Positions 1 to 9,645 of a DNA stretch of 64,000 nucleotides are shown here, one piece after another. The DNA comes from Pantoea sp. Ep11b (lineage in GTDB: Bacteria > Pseudomonadota > Gammaproteobacteria > Enterobacterales > Enterobacteriaceae), in assembly GCF_040783975.1 (NCBI RefSeq), contig NZ_CP160631.1, positions 1,488,001 through 1,552,000 on the forward strand, written 5' to 3'. The notes below the pieces were generated by a model. That model saw only the letters and a list, made by a program, of their open reading frames with translations. It was not told where the DNA came from and searched no databases. Each line of letters starts with the position of its first letter. The stretch's first letter is position 1. The translations under genes and the position numbers were made by a program.

Positions 1-1
1 C

Positions 2-385
2 GCCCGTATCCCGGATAACGCCGGGCATCAGCCCGTCGATGAACCCGTGGTTGCCGGCGGTCCGGCAGCCTATTTTTCGCGGCTGCCGATCAAAGCGATT
101 GTCGCCGCGGTGCGGGAGGCGGGCATTCCGGCGTCGGTGTCGCAGACGGCGGGCACCTTTACCTGTAACCGGGTGATGTATGGCCTGCTGCACTGGCTTC
201 AGCAGCAGGAGAGCCCGGCGCGGGGCGGCTTTATCCATATCCCTTATCTGCCTGAACAGGCGGCGCAGCACCCCGGTGCGCCGAGTATGGCGCTGGCGAC
301 CATTGTTCAGGCGCTGGAGATTGCTGTTCGGGTCACGCTGGAGACCGGTGACGATATTAAACAGGCTGGCGGTGCCACCCACTAA
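2..385 (+). CDS. pcp: Pyrrolidone-carboxylate peptidase, C-terminal part (cut by window edge)
   Basis: This is the C-terminal part of a cytosolic cysteine peptidase that removes N-terminal pyroglutamate from peptides. The reading frame is open from base 2 to the stop at 383-385, so the true start lies outside the window. The visible part has the family core [17 protein letters not shown], the nucleophile segment [19 protein letters not shown] with the catalytic Cys, and the catalytic His in [12 protein letters not shown]. nei follows after 11 bases on the same strand. In E. coli the genes before nei encode 5-oxoprolinase, which would consume the pyroglutamate released here; that link is inference because the upstream genes are not visible. 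Confidence 0.93.
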   Translation, partial: ARIPDNAGHQPVDEPVVAGGPAAYFSRLPIKAIVAAVREAGIPASVSQTAGTFTCNRVMYGLLHWLQQQESPARGGFIHIPYLPEQAAQHPGAPSMALATIVQALEIAVRVTLETGDDIKQAGGATH

Positions 386-396
386 GAGGATGAAGG

Positions 397-1185
397 ATGC
401 CTGAAGGACCGGAAATCCGCCGCGTGGCGGATAAACTCGAAGCTGCCATTGTGGGGCAGCCGTTAACGGAAGCGTGGTTTGCGTTTCCACAGCTCAAAAC
501 CTATGAACCGGCATTAATTGGTGAGCAGGTGCAGGCCATTGAAACGCGGGGCAAGGCGCTGCTGACACATTTCAGCAACGGCCTGACGCTCTACAGCCAT
601 AACCAGCTTTATGGCATCTGGCGCATTGTAAAACCCGACACCGAACTCAATACCACCCGTCAGTTACGGGTACGGCTGGCGACAGCAGATAAAGCGATTC
701 TGCTCTACAGCGCCTCCGATATTGAACTGCTTAACGCCGATACCCTGGGGGCGCACCCGTTCCTGAATCGCATCGGGCCGGATGTGCTGAGCAGTGCCCT
801 GACCGTTGAAGAGGTGCGGGAGCGGCTGCTGTCGCCCCGTTTCCGGCGTCGTCAGTTCAGCGGTCTGCTGCTGGACCAGGCGTTTCTGGCCGGGCTGGGT
901 AACTACCTGCGCGCCGAAATTCTCTGGCTGGCGCAGCTGCTGCCGCACCACCGGGCACAGGATCTGAGTGAAGATCAGCTGACTGCATTCAGCGAGGCGC
1001 TGCTGTCGGTGCCGCGGCACGCCTACCGGATGCGCGGCACCATGAAGAAATATCATGAGGAAGCGGCATTTCAGTTTGAGGTGTTTCATCGGCAGGGCAA
1101 AAAATGCCGGCGCTGTGGCACGGTCGTCGAGAAGGGCACGCTGTCGTCCCGGCCGTTCTACTGGTGTCCGGGGTGTCAGCGATAA
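397..1185 (+). CDS. nei: Endonuclease VIII (DNA glycosylase/AP lyase)
   Basis: This base-excision repair enzyme removes oxidised pyrimidines and cuts the abasic site by beta,delta-elimination. The 262-residue protein starts with the Fpg/Nei hallmark MPEGPEIRR, where Pro2 (Pro1 of the mature enzyme) is the catalytic amine and Glu3 assists. The centre carries the H2TH region ([19 protein letters not shown]), and the C-terminus has the zinc finger CRRCG...CPGCQR. Length matches E. coli Nei (263). It lies 11 bases after pcp and probably shares its transcript. It converges with gltA across about 290 bases. Confidence 0.97.
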   Translation: MPEGPEIRRVADKLEAAIVGQPLTEAWFAFPQLKTYEPALIGEQVQAIETRGKALLTHFSNGLTLYSHNQLYGIWRIVKPDTELNTTRQLRVRLATADKAILLYSASDIELLNADTLGAHPFLNRIGPDVLSSALTVEEVRERLLSPRFRRRQFSGLLLDQAFLAGLGNYLRAEILWLAQLLPHHRAQDLSEDQLTAFSEALLSVPRHAYRMRGTMKKYHEEAAFQFEVFHRQGKKCRRCGTVVEKGTLSSRPFYWCPGCQR

Positions 1186-1448
1186 GCTGAGGCGTGAAGT
1201 TAAACGCGCGAAAGGTGCTGACAGCAGACGGCTAATAAACGTCAGACCGGGTGACGTCAGCCGCTACGAAGCAGTATGACGCGCAGGAAACAGGGGGGAG
1301 GAGAGCGTTCCGGTAACGGGCGCATCTCCCGAATGAGGTGCGTAACCGTGCGGATCGTGAATGACGCCTGTTGCCTCTTTGCTCTCTGACCCTGTCCTCT
1401 GCGCAGGTGCAGTATCACAGCGAAGCGTCCAGGCGTGATAAGCGATCA

Positions 1449-1468
1449 GGCGGAGATCGCTCTCCGCC
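1449..1468 (-). terminator. Hairpin downstream of gltA
   Basis: A perfect 8-bp stem (GGCGGAGA / TCTCCGCC) with a 4-base loop starts just beyond the gltA stop. No clear U-tract follows on either strand, so it may be a 3'-end stabilising hairpin rather than an efficient terminator. The rest of 1186-1475, between the convergent nei and gltA, shows no convincing gene. Confidence 0.55.
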
Positions 1469-1475
1469 CTGGATC

Positions 1476-2759
1476 TTACTTCTTCAGCTGTGAGGTAAAC
1501 TCGCGCTCGGTATAACCGGTGTAGAGCTGGCGCGGACGGGCAATCTTCATGCCTTCGTCGTGCATCTCTTTCCAGTGCGCAATCCAGCCAACGGTACGGG
1601 CCATCGCGAAGATCACCGTAAACATGGAGGAAGGAATACCCATCGCTTTCAGGATAATACCGGAGTAGAAGTCCACGTTTGGATAGAGTTTACGCTCGAT
1701 GAAGTAGGGGTCGTTCAGCGCAATGTGTTCCAGCTCCATCGCCACTTCCAGCAGGTCATCCTTCATCCCCAGCTCATTCAGCACTTCATGGCAGGTATCG
1801 CGCATCACGGTCGCACGCGGATCGTAGTTTTTGTAAACGCGGTGACCAAAGCCCATCAGACGGAAGGAGTCATTCTTATCTTTGGCGCGCTTAATAAACT
1901 CAGGAATATGCTCAACGTTGCTGATCTCTTCCAGCATACGCAGGGTCGCTTCGTTGGCACCCCCGTGCGCCGGTCCCCACAGGGAGGCGATACCCGCGGC
2001 AATACAGGCAAACGGATTCGCGCCGCTGGAACCGGCGGTACGGACGGTTGAGGTGGAGGCGTTCTGCTCATGGTCCGCGTGCAGGATCAGGATACGGTCC
2101 ATTGCGCGTTCCAGCACCGGGTTCACCTTGTACTCTTCGCACGGCGTGGCGAACATCATATGCAGGAAGTTACCCGCATAAGAGAGGTCGTTGCGCGGAT
2201 AGACAAAAGGCTGGCCGATAGAATATTTGTAACACATCGCCGCCATGGTCGGCATTTTCGACAGCAGACGGAATGCCGCGATTTCGCGGTGGCGCTCAAT
2301 GTTTACATCCAGTGAATCGTGATAAAACGCTGCCAGTGCGCCGGTCACACCACACATGACGGCCATCGGGTGAGAGTCACGACGAAAACCGTGGAACAGA
2401 CGGGTAATCTGCTCATGGATCATGGTGTGACGGGTAACGGTGGTACGGAACTCGTCGAACTGCTTCTGGTTCGGCGCTTCGCCATTCAGCAGGATGTAAC
2501 AGACTTCCAGATAGTTAGAGTGGGTAGCCAGCTCAGAAATCGGGAAACCACGGTGCAGCAGGATGCCTTCATCACCATCGATGAAAGTGATTTTAGATTC
2601 GCAGGACGCTGTAGAAGTGAAACCGGGATCGAAGGTGAACAGGCCACTTGAACCCAGAGCGCGGACATCAACCACATCCTGGCCCAGCGTGCCCTTCAGC
2701 ACGTCCAGCTCCACCGATGTTCCATCTTGCAGGGTTAGCGTTACTTTTTTATCTGTCAT
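1476..2759 (-). CDS. gltA: Citrate synthase (type II, hexameric)
   Basis: Condenses oxaloacetate and acetyl-CoA into citrate, the entry step of the TCA cycle. The protein has the enterobacterial hallmarks [20 protein letters not shown] near the N-terminus, [25 protein letters not shown] (active-site His) and [13 protein letters not shown], and ends near TGYTERE. Starting at 2759 gives 427 residues, the E. coli length, with GGAG upstream at good spacing. An in-frame ATG four codons earlier (2771) is possible but overlaps that ribosome-binding site. The gene is divergent from sdhC across about 630 bases, as in E. coli. Confidence 0.97.
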   Translation of the reverse strand: MTDKKVTLTLQDGTSVELDVLKGTLGQDVVDVRALGSSGLFTFDPGFTSTASCESKITFIDGDEGILLHRGFPISELATHSNYLEVCYILLNGEAPNQKQFDEFRTTVTRHTMIHEQITRLFHGFRRDSHPMAVMCGVTGALAAFYHDSLDVNIERHREIAAFRLLSKMPTMAAMCYKYSIGQPFVYPRNDLSYAGNFLHMMFATPCEEYKVNPVLERAMDRILILHADHEQNASTSTVRTAGSSGANPFACIAAGIASLWGPAHGGANEATLRMLEEISNVEHIPEFIKRAKDKNDSFRLMGFGHRVYKNYDPRATVMRDTCHEVLNELGMKDDLLEVAMELEHIALNDPYFIERKLYPNVDFYSGIILKAMGIPSSMFTVIFAMARTVGWIAHWKEMHDEGMKIARPRQLYTGYTEREFTSQLKK

Positions 2760-3149
2760 TTTCGTCTCCATAGCGCCTTATGTAGGTAAGGATCTTTAGA
2801 CACCTGAAACGCGTTCATGTTGCGGTTGGCAAAACTACACAGTATCACTCTGCGGGGGTAAAGCGGGTGCAGGGTACAGAGTGAGCGGCGCGTTCCACGG
2901 GAGGAACCGGTGAGCCATGGACATGCTGCATATCGCGGTTGTTAAAGATCCGGTCAGGATATAACTTCTTGGTAACCAATAACCTGATGCTTTTTAATGC
3001 TCATTATCGCAATGTTACATAACTTGCGCTTAGGGGAAAGTGTATCCCCATAACTTTTGTGCATCATAGGAATTTACAGGCTTAGTTTGTAACTGAATTG
3101 TTGAACTATTGTCAAATCAGATAATTAAAATTGTATCAATTGTGAAAAT

Positions 3150-3165
3150 CGTGAGTCTGATCACT
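3150..3165. promoter_or_regulatory. Candidate CRP site, gltA-sdhC region
   Basis: CGTGA-N6-TCACT is a near-match to the CRP consensus TGTGA-N6-TCACA with a symmetric core. It lies about 80 bases upstream of the predicted sdhC start point. CRP control of sdhC is established in E. coli; this particular site is assigned by pattern only. Confidence 0.5.
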
Positions 3166-3202
3166 GTTCTACCCAAAATATACCAAAGAGTTTGTAGGGG
3201 AA

Positions 3203-3231
3203 TTGTAATCAGAATGTGATCCTCCTATACT
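3203..3231 (+). promoter_or_regulatory. sdhC sigma70 promoter
   Basis: TTGTAA at 3203-3208 and TATACT at 3226-3231 are separated by exactly 17 bases. Both hexamers and the downstream leader match the E. coli sdhC promoter as remembered. It would drive sdhCDAB and, by read-through, sucABCD. Confidence 0.8.
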
Positions 3232-3393
3232 TCCGCCAGGTCTCCGGAACACCCTGACACCAGGAGCCACCCAGCGTTTACTACCGCGTCACTTAACACT
3301 GGATGTTGCTTTTTTGGTGACGGTTAAAGTCTGCCACGCGTTGTGAATAGACTCCGCCTCAGGTCCGGAGGAAGCAAAATAAAAAAAGGCTGT

Positions 3394-3783
3394 GTGGGCA
3401 AAACCGTGAAAAAACAAAGACCTGTCAACTTGGATCTCTCGACGATCCGGTTTCCCGTTACTGCAATATCGTCCATTCTTCACCGCGTCTCCGGCGTCAT
3501 CACCCTGGTTGCTATTGGCATCCTGCTGTGGCTGCTCGGTCTCTCTCTCTCCTCTCCTGAAGGTTTCCAGCATGCTGCATCCATTATGGATGGCTTCTTC
3601 GCGAAGTTCATCATGTGGGGCATCCTGACTGCGCTGGCCTATCACGCGGTGAGCGGGATTCGTCATATGTTGATGGATTTTGGTTATCTGGCTGAAACGC
3701 TGCAGGCTGGTAAGCGCTCAGCGCATATATCTTTTGTGATCACTGTCGTGCTGGCAATTCTGGCGGGAGTCCTCGTATGGTAA
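3394..3783 (+). CDS. sdhC: Succinate dehydrogenase cytochrome b556 subunit
   Basis: Membrane anchor subunit of succinate:quinone oxidoreductase (complex II); with SdhD it binds haem b and ubiquinone. The chosen GTG start at 3394 gives 129 residues, the E. coli length, and begins [15 protein letters not shown]. An upstream GTG at 3343 would add a non-conserved tail. Three hydrophobic segments are visible, with the haem-ligand His in the region [15 protein letters not shown] and the quinone-site segment SILHRVSG. The stop overlaps the sdhD start by seven bases, indicating translational coupling. Confidence 0.95.
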   Translation: MGKTVKKQRPVNLDLSTIRFPVTAISSILHRVSGVITLVAIGILLWLLGLSLSSPEGFQHAASIMDGFFAKFIMWGILTALAYHAVSGIRHMLMDFGYLAETLQAGKRSAHISFVITVVLAILAGVLVW

Positions 3784-4124
3784 GCAATGCATCCGCGTTG
3801 GGTCGCAACGGCATTCAGGACTGGCTGCTGCTGCGGGCAACTGCAATTCTCATTACACTCTACATCGTCTACATCCTCGGTTTCGTGGTGATGACAGACA
3901 CGCTGACCTATGACCTGTGGCGTGGCTTCTTCGCTTCTGCCTTCACCAAAGTGTTCACGCTGCTGACGCTGTTTTCTATCCTGATCCACGGCTGGATTGG
4001 AATGTGGCAGGTGTTAACAGACTACGTTAAATCGCTGCCAACCCGTCTGTTGTTGCAGTTTGTGATTGTCGTGGCGCTGTTGTGGTATGCGATTTATGGC
4101 TTTGTTGTGGTGTGGGGTGTGTAA
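3777..4124 (+). CDS. sdhD: Succinate dehydrogenase membrane anchor subunit
   Basis: Second membrane anchor of complex II. The 115-residue protein has three transmembrane helices (roughly residues 15-37, 58-78 and 90-113). The segment [19 protein letters not shown] carries the conserved His that ligates haem and Asp/Tyr residues near the quinone pocket. It overlaps sdhC by seven bases, and its stop is immediately followed by the sdhA start (TAAATG), which fits tight stoichiometric coupling. Confidence 0.95.
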   Translation: MVSNASALGRNGIQDWLLLRATAILITLYIVYILGFVVMTDTLTYDLWRGFFASAFTKVFTLLTLFSILIHGWIGMWQVLTDYVKSLPTRLLLQFVIVVALLWYAIYGFVVVWGV

Positions 4125-5891
4125 ATGAGTTTGCCAATCAGAGAGTTTGATGCCGTGGTGATCGGCGCAGGTGGCGCAGGCATGCGTGCCGCACTGCAAA
4201 TCTCCCAGGGCGGCCAGAGTTGTGCGCTGCTGTCTAAAGTTTTCCCGACCCGTTCCCACACCGTTTCTGCGCAGGGCGGTATCACCGTTGCGCTGGGTAA
4301 CACCCATGAAGATAACTGGGAATGGCACATGTACGACACCGTCAAAGGTTCCGACTATATCGGTGACCAGGACGCGATCGAATATATGTGTAAAACCGGC
4401 CCGGAAGCGATTCTGGAGCTGGAGCACATGGGCCTGCCGTTTTCCCGTCTGGAAGATGGTCGCGTCTATCAGCGTCCGTTTGGTGGCCAGTCGAAGAACT
4501 TCGGTGGCGAGCAGGCAGCGCGTACCGCGGCCGCCGCTGACCGTACGGGTCATGCCCTGCTGCACACCCTCTATCAGCAGAACCTGAAGAACAAAACCAC
4601 TATCTTCTCGGAGTGGTATGCGCTGGATCTGGTGAAAAACGCCGATGGCGCGGTGGTCGGCTGTACGGCTATCTGCATCGAAACCGGCGAAACGGTCTAC
4701 TTCAAAGCGAAAGCGACCATTCTGGCGACCGGCGGCGCTGGCCGTATCTATCAGTCCACCACCAATGCCCACATCAACACCGGAGACGGCGTGGGTATGG
4801 CGCTGCGTGCAGGTGTGCCGGTGCAGGATATGGAGATGTGGCAGTTCCACCCGACCGGCATCGCGGGCGCGGGCGTCCTGGTGACCGAAGGCTGCCGTGG
4901 TGAAGGTGGCTATCTGCTGAACAAACATGGCGAACGCTTCATGGAGCGTTATGCGCCAAACGCTAAAGACCTGGCGGGCCGCGACGTGGTTGCGCGCTCG
5001 ATGATGATCGAAATCCGTGAAGGTCGCGGCTGTGACGGTCCGTGGGGGCCGCACATCAAACTGAAACTCGACCACCTGGGTAAAGAGGTGCTGGAATCCC
5101 GTCTGCCGGGCATCCTTGAGCTGTCGCGCACCTTTGCGCACGCCGACCCGATTAAAGAGCCGATTCCGGTGATCCCGACCTGCCACTACATGATGGGCGG
5201 TATTCCGACCAAAGTGACCGGCCAGGCGCTGCGCGTCAATGAGCAGGGCGAAGATGTGGTGATCCCGGGCCTGTTCGCCGTCGGCGAAATCGCCTGTGTG
5301 TCGGTGCACGGTGCTAACCGTCTGGGTGGTAACTCACTGCTCGACCTGGTGGTCTTTGGCCGTGCGGCCGGCCTGCATCTGCTGGAGAGTATTCAGGAGC
5401 AGGGCGAACTGCGCGATGCCACCCAGGATGAGATTGATGTGGCGATGGCACGCTTCAACCGCTGGGAAAACAACACCACCGGTGAAGACCCGGTTGAAAT
5501 TCGTAAAGCGCTGCAGCGCTGCATGCAGAACAACTTCTCAGTGTTCCGCGAAGGCGAGGCGATGGCCCAGGGACTGGAAGAGCTGAAAGAGATTCGTCAG
5601 CGCCTGAAATCCGCCCGTCTGGATGACCGCTCACCGGATTTCAACACCCAGCGTATTGAGTGTCTGGAGCTGGACAACCTGATGGAGACGGCGTATGCCA
5701 CGGCGGTGGCGGCGAACTACCGCACCGAGAGCCGCGGTGCCCATAGTCGCTTCGACTTCCCGGATCGTGATGATGAAAACTGGCTGTGCCACAGTCTTTA
5801 TGTCCCGGAAACCGAAAGCATGACGCGCCGTGAGGTGAACATGCAGCCGAAACTGCGCGCGGCCTTCCCGCCGAAAGTGCGTACCTACTAA
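4125..5891 (+). CDS. sdhA: Succinate dehydrogenase flavoprotein subunit
   Basis: Catalytic subunit that oxidises succinate to fumarate with covalently bound FAD. The 588-residue length equals E. coli SdhA. Visible features are the dinucleotide-binding [14 protein letters not shown], the FAD-attachment His45 in SHTVSAQGG, the substrate-site segment QFHPTGI, and [20 protein letters not shown] in the conserved capping/FAD region (here [20 protein letters not shown]). It sits third in the sdhCDAB operon with no gap after sdhD and 14 bases before sdhB. Confidence 0.98.
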   Translation: MSLPIREFDAVVIGAGGAGMRAALQISQGGQSCALLSKVFPTRSHTVSAQGGITVALGNTHEDNWEWHMYDTVKGSDYIGDQDAIEYMCKTGPEAILELEHMGLPFSRLEDGRVYQRPFGGQSKNFGGEQAARTAAAADRTGHALLHTLYQQNLKNKTTIFSEWYALDLVKNADGAVVGCTAICIETGETVYFKAKATILATGGAGRIYQSTTNAHINTGDGVGMALRAGVPVQDMEMWQFHPTGIAGAGVLVTEGCRGEGGYLLNKHGERFMERYAPNAKDLAGRDVVARSMMIEIREGRGCDGPWGPHIKLKLDHLGKEVLESRLPGILELSRTFAHADPIKEPIPVIPTCHYMMGGIPTKVTGQALRVNEQGEDVVIPGLFAVGEIACVSVHGANRLGGNSLLDLVVFGRAAGLHLLESIQEQGELRDATQDEIDVAMARFNRWENNTTGEDPVEIRKALQRCMQNNFSVFREGEAMAQGLEELKEIRQRLKSARLDDRSPDFNTQRIECLELDNLMETAYATAVAANYRTESRGAHSRFDFPDRDDENWLCHSLYVPETESMTRREVNMQPKLRAAFPPKVRTY

Positions 5892-5905
5892 TTTCGGAGA
5901 CGATC

Positions 5906-6622
5906 ATGAGACTTGAGTTTTCCATTTATCGCTACAATCCGGACGTTGACGACAAGCCACGGATGCAGGATTACACCCTGGAATCGGAAGATGGCCGCGA
6001 CATGATGCTGCTGGACGCGCTGATTCGCCTGAAAGAGAAAGATCCAACGCTGGCCTTTCGTCGCTCCTGCCGTGAAGGCGTCTGCGGCTCTGATGGCCTC
6101 AACATGAACGGCAAAAACGGCCTGGCCTGTATCACGCCGGTTTCGGCCCTGGGCAACGGCAAACAGAAAATTGTTATCCGTCCGTTACCCGGTCTGCCGG
6201 TGGTACGCGACCTGGTCGTGGACATGAGCCAGTTTTATGCTCAATATGAGAAAATTAAGCCTTTCCTGTTGAATAATGGGGAAAATCCGCCAGCACGCGA
6301 GCATCTGCAGTCACCGGATGAGCGTGAGCACCTGGATGGCCTGTATGAATGTATTCTCTGTGCCTGCTGCTCTACCTCATGCCCGTCATTCTGGTGGAAC
6401 CCTGAGAAGTTCATCGGTCCGGCCGGTCTGCTGGCCGCGTATCGCTTCCTGATTGACAGCCGCGACACCGAAACTGAGTCGCGTCTCGACAATCTGAACG
6501 ATGCGTTCAGCGTATTCCGCTGCCATAGCATCATGAACTGTGTGAGCGTCTGTCCGAAAGGGCTGAACCCGACGCGCGCCATCGGCCATATCAAGTCGAT
6601 GCTGCTGCAGCGCGGCGCATAG
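5906..6622 (+). CDS. sdhB: Succinate dehydrogenase iron-sulfur subunit
   Basis: Carries electrons from FAD to the quinone site through three Fe-S clusters. The 238-residue protein has the plant-type [2Fe-2S] ligands (SCREGVCGSDG ... GLAC) in the N-terminal half. The C-terminal half has the two cysteine motifs CILCACCSTSCP and CHSIMNCVSVCPKGLNP for the [4Fe-4S] and [3Fe-4S] clusters. A ribosome-binding site (GGAG) precedes the ATG at 5906. It is the last sdh gene; a structured 200-base spacer separates it from sucA. Confidence 0.98.
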   Translation: MRLEFSIYRYNPDVDDKPRMQDYTLESEDGRDMMLLDALIRLKEKDPTLAFRRSCREGVCGSDGLNMNGKNGLACITPVSALGNGKQKIVIRPLPGLPVVRDLVVDMSQFYAQYEKIKPFLLNNGENPPAREHLQSPDEREHLDGLYECILCACCSTSCPSFWWNPEKFIGPAGLLAAYRFLIDSRDTETESRLDNLNDAFSVFRCHSIMNCVSVCPKGLNPTRAIGHIKSMLLQRGA

Positions 6623-6632
6623 TTACTCTCTG

Positions 6633-6653
6633 CCGGGAACCTCAGGTTCCCGG
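6633..6653 (+). terminator. Strong hairpin after sdhB
   Basis: A perfect inverted repeat, CCGGGAAC...GTTCCCGG around a 5-base loop, starts ten bases after the sdhB stop and is followed by TGTTTTA. In E. coli part of the sdh message continues into suc, so this is more likely a partial terminator or mRNA-end stabiliser than an absolute stop. Confidence 0.6.
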
Positions 6654-6670
6654 TGTTTTACGGAAGCCTC

Positions 6671-6698
6671 TGTAAGCGCGGTGATGACCACGTTTACA
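6671..6698 (+). other. Second long stem in the sdhB-sucA spacer
   Basis: TGTAAGCGCGGT pairs with ACCACGTTTACA across a GATG loop, giving a 12-bp stem with one G-U pair and one mismatch. It lies about 125 bases before sucA. It could be an mRNA element or a DNA dyad; no binding protein is assigned. Confidence 0.5.
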
Positions 6699-6822
6699 AA
6701 GGTTCCCTTACGGGCCACGCGCGCTGCGCAGAGTGCTCGTATCGCTGAACTCACTACGGCAAACCGCGAAAGCGGCAACAAATGAAACCTCAAAAAAGCA
6801 TAGCAATGCTTAAGGGATCACA

Positions 6823-9630
6823 ATGCAGAACAGCGCGATGAAGCCCTGGCTGGACTCTTCCTGGCTGGCCGGCGCGAATCAGTCTTACATAGAGCAGCTC
6901 TATGAGGATTTCCTGACCGATCCTGACTCTGTCGATGCAGTGTGGCGCTCGATGTTCCAACAGTTACCGGGCACCGGAATGAAACCTGAGCAGTTTCACT
7001 CCACCACACGTGAGTACTTCCGTCGCCTGGCGAAAGACGCATCTCGTTACACCTCATCTCTCTCCGATCCGGAAACCAACTCCAAGCAAGTGAAAGTGCT
7101 GCAGCTGATTAACGCGTTTCGTTTCCGCGGCCATCAGCATGCCAATCTTGATCCGCTCGGCCTGTGGAAACAGGATCGGGTCGCCGATCTCGATCCCGCG
7201 TTTCACGATCTGACTGAGGCCGATTTTCAGGAAAGCTTTAACGTCGGCTCTTTCGCCATCGGCAAAGAGACCATGAAGCTGGCCGATCTCTTCGAGGCGC
7301 TGACTCAGACTTACTGCGGCTCAATCGGTGCGGAGTATATGCACATCAACAACACGGACGAGAAACGCTGGATCCAGCAGCGTCTTGAATCCGTCGCGGG
7401 CCGTGCAGCGTTCAGCAACGAAGAGAAGAAAGGTTTCCTGAAAGAGCTGACCGCAGCAGAAGGGCTGGAGAAATACCTGGGCGCGAAATTCCCGGGTGCC
7501 AAACGCTTCTCGCTGGAAGGCGGCGATGCGTTAGTGCCAATGCTGCGCGAGATGATCCGTCACGCCGGTAAAAGCGGCACCCGTGAAGTCGTACTGGGGA
7601 TGGCACACCGTGGCCGTCTCAACGTGCTGATCAACGTGCTGGGCAAAAAACCGCAGGATCTGTTCGACGAGTTCGCCGGTAAGCATAAAGAGCATCTTGG
7701 CACCGGTGACGTGAAGTATCACATGGGCTTCTCCTCCGACGTGGAAACCGAAGGCGGCCTGGTTCACCTGGCGCTGGCGTTTAACCCGTCGCACCTGGAG
7801 ATCGTCAGCCCGGTGGTCATGGGATCTGTCCGCGCCCGTCTGGATCGTCTGGATGAGCCTGCCAGCAATAAAGTCTTACCGATCACCATTCATGGTGATG
7901 CGGCCGTGATCGGCCAGGGCGTGGTGCAGGAAACCCTGAACATGTCTCAGGCGCGCGGTTATGAAGTGGGCGGCACCGTTCGCATCGTCATCAACAACCA
8001 GGTTGGCTTCACCACCTCCAACCCGAAAGATGCGCGTTCGACCCCTTACTGCACCGACATCGGCAAAATGGTGCTGGCCCCGATCTTCCACGTCAACGCG
8101 GACGACCCGGAAGCGGTGGCGTTTGTCACCCGTCTGGCGCTCGACTACCGCAACACCTTCAAGCGTGATGTATTTATCGACCTGGTCTGCTATCGCCGTC
8201 ATGGTCACAACGAGGCGGATGAGCCAAGTGCGACTCAGCCGCTGATGTACCAGAAAATCAAAAAGCATCCGACGCCGCGCAAAATCTACGCCGACCGTCT
8301 GGAAAGCGAAGCCGTTGCCACGCAGGAAGATGCGACCGAGATGGTCAATCTTTATCGCGATGCGCTGGATGCGGGCGAGTGTGTGGTGCCGGAATGGCGT
8401 CCGATGAGCCTGCACTCCTTTACCTGGTCGCCTTATCTCAACCATGAGTGGGACGAGCCTTATCCGGCTCAGGTTGAGTTAAAACGTCTGAAGGAGCTGG
8501 CGCTGCGTATCAGCCAGGTGCCTGAAGAGGTGGAAGTGCAGTCGCGTGTCGCCAAAATCTATAACGACCGTCGTCTGATGGCTGAAGGTGAGAAAGCCTT
8601 TGACTGGGGCGGCGCGGAAAACCTGGCCTACGCCACCCTGGTGGATGAGGGCATTCCGGTACGCCTGTCGGGCGAAGATAGCGGTCGCGGCACCTTCTTC
8701 CATCGCCATGCAGTGATCCACAACCAGTCAAACGGTTCGACCTATACCCCTCTGCACCATGTGCACAGCGGCCAGGGTCAGTTCAAAGTCTGGGACTCCG
8801 TGCTCTCTGAAGAGGCGGTACTGGCGTTCGAATATGGCTACGCCACCGCAGAGCCGCGCATCCTGACCATCTGGGAAGCGCAGTTTGGTGACTTTGCCAA
8901 CGGTGCTCAGGTTGTTATCGATCAGTTCATCAGCTCCGGCGAGCAGAAGTGGGGCCGGATGTGTGGCCTGGTTATGCTGCTGCCGCACGGTTATGAAGGT
9001 CAGGGCCCGGAGCACTCCTCGGCGCGTCTGGAGCGTTATCTGCAGCTTTGTGCAGAGCAGAACATGCAGGTCTGCGTGCCATCCACGCCAGCGCAGGTTT
9101 ACCATATGCTGCGTCGTCAGGCGCTGCGCGGTATGCGTCGCCCGCTGATCGTGATGTCACCGAAATCGCTGCTGCGTCACCCGCTGGCAATCTCCACACT
9201 GGATGAGCTGGCGAATGGCAGCTTCCAGCCAGCCATTGGTGAGATCGACGATCTGGATCCACAGGGCGTGAAACGTGTCGTGCTCTGTTCCGGTAAAGTC
9301 TATTACGATCTGCTGGAGCAGCGTCGTAAAAACGAGCAGACCGATGTGGCTATCGTCCGCATCGAGCAGCTTTATCCGTTCCCGCACCAGGCGGTGCAGG
9401 AAGCATTAAAAGCGTATTCTCACGTACAGGACTTTGTCTGGTGCCAGGAAGAGCCGCTGAATCAGGGCGCCTGGTATTGCAGTCAGCATCACTTCCGTGA
9501 AGTTGTGCCGTTTGGTGCCACTTTACGTTATGCCGGCCGCCCGGCCTCGGCCTCACCGGCCGTGGGTTACATGTCCGTACACCAACAACAGCAGCAAGAC
9601 CTGGTTAATGACGCGCTGAACGTTAATTAA
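6823..9630 (+). CDS. sucA: 2-oxoglutarate dehydrogenase E1 component
   Basis: Thiamine-diphosphate-dependent decarboxylase of the 2-oxoglutarate dehydrogenase complex; it transfers the succinyl group to the lipoyl arm of SucB. The protein is 935 residues (E. coli 933). It has the N-terminal E2-binding extension (MQNSAMKPWLDSSWL), the ThDP/Mg motif (IHGDAAVIGQGVVQETLNMS ... VINNQVGFTTSNP), HRGRLNVL, and the C-terminal transketolase-like domain with GHGPEHSS-type loop (here EGQGPEHSSARLERYLQ). A GGGATCACA leader precedes the ATG. It is followed 15 bases later by sucB. Confidence 0.98.
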   Translation: MQNSAMKPWLDSSWLAGANQSYIEQLYEDFLTDPDSVDAVWRSMFQQLPGTGMKPEQFHSTTREYFRRLAKDASRYTSSLSDPETNSKQVKVLQLINAFRFRGHQHANLDPLGLWKQDRVADLDPAFHDLTEADFQESFNVGSFAIGKETMKLADLFEALTQTYCGSIGAEYMHINNTDEKRWIQQRLESVAGRAAFSNEEKKGFLKELTAAEGLEKYLGAKFPGAKRFSLEGGDALVPMLREMIRHAGKSGTREVVLGMAHRGRLNVLINVLGKKPQDLFDEFAGKHKEHLGTGDVKYHMGFSSDVETEGGLVHLALAFNPSHLEIVSPVVMGSVRARLDRLDEPASNKVLPITIHGDAAVIGQGVVQETLNMSQARGYEVGGTVRIVINNQVGFTTSNPKDARSTPYCTDIGKMVLAPIFHVNADDPEAVAFVTRLALDYRNTFKRDVFIDLVCYRRHGHNEADEPSATQPLMYQKIKKHPTPRKIYADRLESEAVATQEDATEMVNLYRDALDAGECVVPEWRPMSLHSFTWSPYLNHEWDEPYPAQVELKRLKELALRISQVPEEVEVQSRVAKIYNDRRLMAEGEKAFDWGGAENLAYATLVDEGIPVRLSGEDSGRGTFFHRHAVIHNQSNGSTYTPLHHVHSGQGQFKVWDSVLSEEAVLAFEYGYATAEPRILTIWEAQFGDFANGAQVVIDQFISSGEQKWGRMCGLVMLLPHGYEGQGPEHSSARLERYLQLCAEQNMQVCVPSTPAQVYHMLRRQALRGMRRPLIVMSPKSLLRHPLAISTLDELANGSFQPAIGEIDDLDPQGVKRVVLCSGKVYYDLLEQRRKNEQTDVAIVRIEQLYPFPHQAVQEALKAYSHVQDFVWCQEEPLNQGAWYCSQHHFREVVPFGATLRYAGRPASASPAVGYMSVHQQQQQDLVNDALNVN

Positions 9631-9645
9631 TTAAAAGGAAAGATA

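Larger units (their letters stand above)
2760..3393. other. gltA-sdhC divergent regulatory region
   Basis: This AT-rich interval separates the divergent gltA and sdhC and holds no credible gene. It contains the sdhC promoter (3203-3231), a candidate CRP site (3150-3165) and a long untranslated sdhC leader of about 155 bases. The leader segment around 3232-3290 (CCGCCAGGTCTCCGGAACACC, then GAGCCACCCAGCG) closely resembles the E. coli sdhC leader from memory. That leader is a target of small RNAs in E. coli; whether the same RNAs act here is inference. Confidence 0.7.

Noticed and set aside
4014..5309. 431-codon reverse-strand frame over sdhD-sdhA
   Set aside because: Fully covered by conserved sdh genes; the translation has no family features and reflects high-GC codon bias.
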